Positions 60,074 to 64,000 of a DNA stretch of 64,000 nt are shown one piece after another. Origin of the DNA: Lentzea tibetensis (GTDB lineage: Bacteria; Actinomycetota; Actinomycetes; Mycobacteriales; Pseudonocardiaceae); the NCBI RefSeq assembly GCF_007845675.1, contig NZ_VOBR01000005.1, forward strand, positions 186,001 through 250,000. Direction: 5' to 3'. A program made the translations under genes and the position numbers. The notes beneath the pieces were generated by a model. The model saw only the letters and a program-made list of their open reading frames with translations. It did not search any database and had not been told where the DNA came from. How positions within the stretch are numbered: position 1 is the first letter of the stretch; each line of letters opens with the position of its first letter.

Positions 60074-60650
60074 GCACGTTGTCCGCACGCGTCCCGAGCT
60101 CGGGAACCTCGCGGGTGATCACCTCATCGGCCTCGACCACCCACTCGGGCCCGAGGTCGAGCGCGGCGAGCACCTCCGCCGTGGTCGGGAAGTGCACGTC
60201 GGCCGGGTGATCGTGCTGGTGCGACGCCCACCCGGCGTGCCCGGCGATCAGCAGCACGCCACCCGGCGCCACGACAGCCGCCGCCTTGCGCAGCACGGAG
60301 TCCCGCTCACCGTCGACCTCGACCGGCGAGTGGAAGAACTGCGCGGACACCAGCGAGTACGAACCCGACGGGAACGACACCGACAGGTCGTGCTGCTGCC
60401 AGTCGACGGTCACACCGGCTTCCGAGGCGCGACGAGCAGCGCGCTCCAGAGCGACCGACGACACGTCCACGGCCGTCACCTGCCAGCCCAGTGAGGCCAG
60501 CCAGATCGCGTCGCCTCCCTCGCCGCAGCCGAGGTCCAGCGCGGTGCCCGGCTCGAGTGCCGCCACCTCGCGGACCAGCAGCTCGTTGGGCTTGCCGGTC
60601 CACACCTGGTCCCGGTCGCGGTAGAAGTCTTCCCAGAACGCCTCAGTCAT
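60054..60650 (-). CDS. Class I SAM-dependent methyltransferase
   Basis: A 198-residue protein starting MTEAFWEDFYRDRDQVW. The motif I glycine loop ALDLGCGEGGDAIWLA, the acidic end of strand 2 (VTAVDVSSVAL) and the QHDLSVSF segment are those of a class I (Rossmann-fold) SAM methyltransferase of the tellurite-resistance/thiopurine-like subgroup, which often methylates small or toxic compounds. Substrate is not evident. Its 3' end overlaps the convergent SMC-like gene by 20 bases, which is where the Wadjet-like unit stops. Confidence 0.9.
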   Translation of the reverse strand: MTEAFWEDFYRDRDQVWTGKPNELLVREVAALEPGTALDLGCGEGGDAIWLASLGWQVTAVDVSSVALERAARRASEAGVTVDWQQHDLSVSFPSGSYSLVSAQFFHSPVEVDGERDSVLRKAAAVVAPGGVLLIAGHAGWASHQHDHPADVHFPTTAEVLAALDLGPEWVVEADEVITREVPELGTRADNVLRIRRG

Positions 60651-60683
60651 GAGTCCAGCATGCGCACACCCGGCGCGAAACAG

Positions 60684-62966
60684 CTAACCGTGTTGCCGAC
60701 TCAGCAAGTCGACCAACTCCCCCCGTGCACCGATCCCGAGCTTCGAGTAGACGCTCGACAGGTGGTTGTCGACCGTCCGCACGGACGTCACGAGCGACGA
60801 CGCGATCTCCTTGTTCGTCAGGCCTCGGGCGGCGAGCGACGCCACCTCCAGCTCGCGCTTCGTCAGCCGCGGCATGCTGAACGCGGCCAGCGCGGGTGTG
60901 CGGGCCCCCTGGCACAGGGCGACCAACCGCGCGAACAGAGCGCGATTCCCTGCTGCCGCAGCGGCTTCCGCCGCGTGCAGCATCAGGCCGGCCGACTCGA
61001 AGCCGAGAGCGACGCGCTCCAGCAAGGCGCGATCGCTCCGCACCAACCCCAGTGCGTGATCTACGTACAACGGCATGAGCGCGCTGTGCACGTCCAGAGC
61101 GCCGAGCCGATCAACGGCCTCAGCGGCGTGCCCCAGCCGCACGGCCTCGTGCAGCAACATGGCCTCGACCGCGTGCTCACCGAACGCACGCGCGTCGTCA
61201 GCGAGCTCGAACGGTGAGACGCCGCCTGCCCAGATCTGCGCCTGCCAGTACCCGCAGCGGTAAGGACGCTGCCCGGCGGGCAACAGTTCCGTAGCGGACG
61301 TGAGGAGTTCGCGAGCATCGTTGCCCCGCAACGCTTCCACGTGCGCCAGCTCGCACAGCTGGACGAACCGCTGCGCGGGCTGGGCCTCGCGCAGCAACCG
61401 CAGTGCGTCGTCGAGCCGCCCGCACGACCGCGCCAGCCCTGCCCGCACCACGGTCCAGTGGGCGCGCATCGCGTCCCACTCGCCCTTCTCCCGATGGGCC
61501 TCGTCGGCGATGGACGACGCACCGAGCACGTCGCCGTACATCGTGCGCACGAACACCGACGCGGACGTGAGCATCTCGCCGCCCAGCGGCATCGACTCCC
61601 GTACCCACACCTCGGGGTACGGGCGCCGCGGACGGCCCTGGATCGCGTCGATCATCGCCTCGACCACGGCCTCTTCCGGGTCGACACCCGGTAACGACGC
61701 GCGGGCCTCCTCGTACTTCCCCGCGTCGAACAGCAGGTTCGCCCGCACGATCGGCATGTCCACCATGGACGCCGCTTCCTCGCTGCGGCCCAGTCCCCAG
61801 CCGAGGTTCATCGCGCGCATCGCGACGATCTCCACCGGATCGTCATCGCTGGCGGCCATCGCGAACACCTCCTCCGCCTCCGCGGGGCGGTCGGTGTACA
61901 CGAGGATCTGGGCGAGCAGGTGCGCGGCGACCGGACCGCCGCCCACCGACCAGGCGGCGCGCGCGAGCCGTTCCGCCAGCACGACGTCGAGGGTGGCGCA
62001 GGCCCGACGTGCGGCGACCAGCAGCAGATCGGGATCATCGGCCGAGCCGCTGTCCAGGCGCAGCACGGCCACGCGCAGCGGGTCGTCCAGCACCGAGGCC
62101 AGGTAGCGCTGGTGGTTGTGCGCCCGCAGCGAGGAGCACTGCGCGCGCAACACCTCGCCGTACAACGGATGCGCCAGGCGCAGGCCGTCCGACGACGCGG
62201 TCACCAGTCCGTCCAGCGACTCCAGCAGCTCCGCGGAGAACAGCGCGAAGCCCAGCGGCTCACCGAAAGCGAGCAGTTCCAGCACGCGCCGCTGGTCGGC
62301 GGACAGCGAACCGAGCCGTTCCTCGATCAGCGACACCAGTCGCGGCGACACGGGCAACGGGCCGTCCAGCCGCCACAGGCCGTCACGCGACACGAGAGGC
62401 GACGCGAGCAGCAACTCCCGCAGCAGCAACATGTTCCCCGAGGTCGCCGCCCAGAACCGGTCTACGGCCCAGCTGTCCACCGGCCCGCCGAGCACCTCCG
62501 TCAGCACCGACTCGACGGCGGCGCGATCCAGCGGTGCGAGGTCCAGCCGGTCGAGCAGCTGGTCCTTCCACAGCGCGGTGATCGGTGCGGGCGCCGGCTC
62601 ACCCGACCGGATCGTCGCCAGCACGACCGCCTCGCCGTGCTGCACGAGCTGGTGCAGCACGACCGCGCTGGTGTCGTCGAGCAGGTGCGCGTCGTCGACG
62701 CCGACGACCTTGCCGCGCAACGACTCCCGTGCCGCCGTCAGCATCGCGAGCGGCCCCTCGGGGATCGACTCCGGCAACAGCGGGGCCAGCGCTCCCAGCG
62801 GAATCGCCTGCGACGCGGACGTCGCGCGCACCAGCGTCAGCCCGGCTGCCTCCAGCAGCTTGGTCTTGCCCACCCCGGCGGGACCCGCCACGACCACTCC
62901 GGCGCCCCTCAACGCCTTCCTGATCGCGGCCAGTTCCTCCGTTCTCCCCACAAACGGCCACCCCAT
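60684..62966 (-). CDS. LAL-type LuxR-family transcriptional regulator
   Basis: A 760-residue regulator. N-terminal AAA/STAND ATPase starting MGWPFVGRTEELAAI with Walker A GPAGVGKT (residues 28-35) and VVGVDDAHLLDD Walker B; a long helical, TPR-like middle (about 330-680); and a C-terminal LuxR/GerE helix-turn-helix (about 695-755: LTKRELEVASLAARGLTNKEI, VRTVDNHLSSVYSKLGI). This is the large ATP-binding LuxR (LAL) layout common in pathway-specific regulators of actinomycete secondary metabolism. It is divergent from a cytochrome P450 gene across an 84-bp gap, making that gene (and any cluster beyond the window) a plausible target. Confidence 0.93.
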   Translation of the reverse strand: MGWPFVGRTEELAAIRKALRGAGVVVAGPAGVGKTKLLEAAGLTLVRATSASQAIPLGALAPLLPESIPEGPLAMLTAARESLRGKVVGVDDAHLLDDTSAVVLHQLVQHGEAVVLATIRSGEPAPAPITALWKDQLLDRLDLAPLDRAAVESVLTEVLGGPVDSWAVDRFWAATSGNMLLLRELLLASPLVSRDGLWRLDGPLPVSPRLVSLIEERLGSLSADQRRVLELLAFGEPLGFALFSAELLESLDGLVTASSDGLRLAHPLYGEVLRAQCSSLRAHNHQRYLASVLDDPLRVAVLRLDSGSADDPDLLLVAARRACATLDVVLAERLARAAWSVGGGPVAAHLLAQILVYTDRPAEAEEVFAMAASDDDPVEIVAMRAMNLGWGLGRSEEAASMVDMPIVRANLLFDAGKYEEARASLPGVDPEEAVVEAMIDAIQGRPRRPYPEVWVRESMPLGGEMLTSASVFVRTMYGDVLGASSIADEAHREKGEWDAMRAHWTVVRAGLARSCGRLDDALRLLREAQPAQRFVQLCELAHVEALRGNDARELLTSATELLPAGQRPYRCGYWQAQIWAGGVSPFELADDARAFGEHAVEAMLLHEAVRLGHAAEAVDRLGALDVHSALMPLYVDHALGLVRSDRALLERVALGFESAGLMLHAAEAAAAAGNRALFARLVALCQGARTPALAAFSMPRLTKRELEVASLAARGLTNKEIASSLVTSVRTVDNHLSSVYSKLGIGARGELVDLLSRQHG

Positions 62967-63050
62967 GAGGTCAGACTAGGTGAGAGGTCTGACGAAAATA
63001 GGTGGTTGGTTGCTCAGGCACTGGAACGAGTGAGGAGACAGCCTCAGGAC

Positions 63051-64000
63051 ATGCACATCGACGAGGCCTTCTACCAGGACCCGTTCCCGTTCCTGGCCCG
63101 GTGCCGCGAGATCGGGGCGCTGAAGGTGGGGATGCCGGACGGCACGACGCCGTGGCTGCTCACCCGCTACGACGACGTGGTCGCCGCGCTCAACCACCCG
63201 GCGTTGAGCAGCCAGATCACGCCGAGCGGCATGATGAACCACACCGACCCGCCGGACCACACGCGGCTGCGCAAGCTCGTCATGCGGGGGTTCAGCGCGA
63301 AGCAGACCAAAGCGCTGCGGCCGCGCATCCAGCAGATCGCCGACGAGCTGCTCGACGACTGGGTGGGCGCGCCGGTCGTGGACGTCATCGACACGTTCGC
63401 GTTCCCGTTGCCCATCAGGGTGATCGGCGAGTTGCTCGGCGTTCCGGACGAAGATCACCCCTGGCTGCGCGAGCTCACCTCCGCCTTGATGCGGCCGGAG
63501 GACATGGTGACCGGGTACTCGTCACTGGTCGAGTACGTCGGCGAGCTGGTGGTGCGCAAGCAACCCGGCGACGACCTGATCACCGCGCTGCTCGACGACG
63601 AGCAGCTCGCCAGGCACGAGCTGATCTCGATGCTGATCCTGCTGATCGTCGCGGGGCACGAGACGACCGTGCAGCTCATCGGCAACGGAATTCTCGCGCT
63701 GCTGCGCGATCCGGCGAAGTTCGCCGAGCTGAAGGCCAACCCCGAGGACGTTCCCATCGCGGTGGAGGAGCTGCTGCGGTTCGACGGGCCGATCAACCCC
63801 GGCGTGCTGCGGCTCGCGGTTGACGACGTTGTCATCGGTGGTGCCGAGATGGCGGCTGGAGACTTCGTGCTGGTCTCGCTCGCCTCGGCGAACCGGGATC
63901 CGTCCCGGTTCAAGAATCCGGACGTGCTGTCCTTCGACCGGGGCCGGCACCTCGCGTTCGGCCACGGCATCCACCACTGCCTCGGCGCGTGGCTGGCCAG
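63051..64000 (+). CDS. Cytochrome P450 (3' end outside window)
   Basis: The first 316 residues of a soluble bacterial class I P450, ATG at 63051. Landmarks: helix-C-region HTDPPDHTRLRKLVMRGFS, oxygen-binding I-helix IVAGHETTVQL, K-helix ExxR in EELLRFDGP, and the heme-ligand loop LAFGHGIHHCLG, in which the cysteine binds the iron. The window ends just after this loop (LGAWLA), so about 40-50 residues are missing. No membrane anchor. Monooxygenation of a small metabolite is expected; substrate cannot be read from sequence. Divergent LAL regulator suggests regulated expression, perhaps within a biosynthetic cluster continuing beyond the window. Confidence 0.93.
   Translation, partial: MHIDEAFYQDPFPFLARCREIGALKVGMPDGTTPWLLTRYDDVVAALNHPALSSQITPSGMMNHTDPPDHTRLRKLVMRGFSAKQTKALRPRIQQIADELLDDWVGAPVVDVIDTFAFPLPIRVIGELLGVPDEDHPWLRELTSALMRPEDMVTGYSSLVEYVGELVVRKQPGDDLITALLDDEQLARHELISMLILLIVAGHETTVQLIGNGILALLRDPAKFAELKANPEDVPIAVEELLRFDGPINPGVLRLAVDDVVIGGAEMAAGDFVLVSLASANRDPSRFKNPDVLSFDRGRHLAFGHGIHHCLGAWLA

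Noticed and set aside
1-64000. tRNA, rRNA, integrase, transposase or CRISPR array
   Set aside because: None could be recognised on either strand.

Overview
The window is very GC-rich and almost gap-free: no intergenic stretch reaches 300 bases. It has strong codon bias, frequent GTG/TTG starts, ATGA/GTGA overlaps, SARP and LAL regulators, a P450 and ESX (type VII)-associated small proteins. This points to a large-genome filamentous actinomycete, most likely of the Pseudonocardiales (Lentzea/Saccharothrix-like). That placement is inference; no rRNA, tRNA or CRISPR is present.

Region 1 (1-25.7 kb) is an ESX-associated effector locus. A SARP/NB-ARC regulator (minus strand, cut by the window edge) is divergent from a plus-strand operon: a small helical protein, a PPE-like protein, an EspG-like chaperone, a YbaB-like protein, a 565-residue WXG-type protein and finally one 18.3-kb gene for a 6,103-residue protein. 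That giant carries an ESX-like head, a collagen/proline-rich stalk, a TcdA/B-like glycosyltransferase, two snapalysin-type metzincins, a second GT-A-like domain, about six related beta-rich modules, a coiled coil and an HD domain. No ESX core machinery and no obvious immunity gene is in the window. A 20-bp hairpin ends the locus.

Region 2 (25.7-33.4 kb) encodes secreted proteins and a second SARP: a three-repeat secreted protein, a lysozyme-like protein and an M15-like peptidase, both fused to the same six-bladed lectin-type propeller, with a GH43-like secreted protein between them. Direct heptamers at 11-bp spacing, the hallmark of SARP operators, lie upstream of the ESX operon and of both propeller genes.

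Region 3 (33.4-39 kb) is a minus-strand catabolic operon: NCS1 permease, hydantoinase/oxoprolinase, DUF917 protein, PucR regulator.

Region 4 (39-60 kb) looks like an accessory, defence-type island: a pRiA4b ORF-3-like protein, a stand-alone TGT-like protein, an SF1 helicase-PLD protein with a PD-(D/E)xK nuclease, a DEDDh exonuclease whose BRCT domain is broken by a frame change, a nuclease-like small protein, a second ESX-like four-gene module, two tandem nuclease-DUF2075 ATPases, and a reduced type II Wadjet-like locus (truncated JetA, JetB, SMC-like JetC, no JetD).

Region 5 (60-64 kb) holds a methyltransferase, a LAL-type LuxR regulator and a divergent cytochrome P450 cut by the window end.
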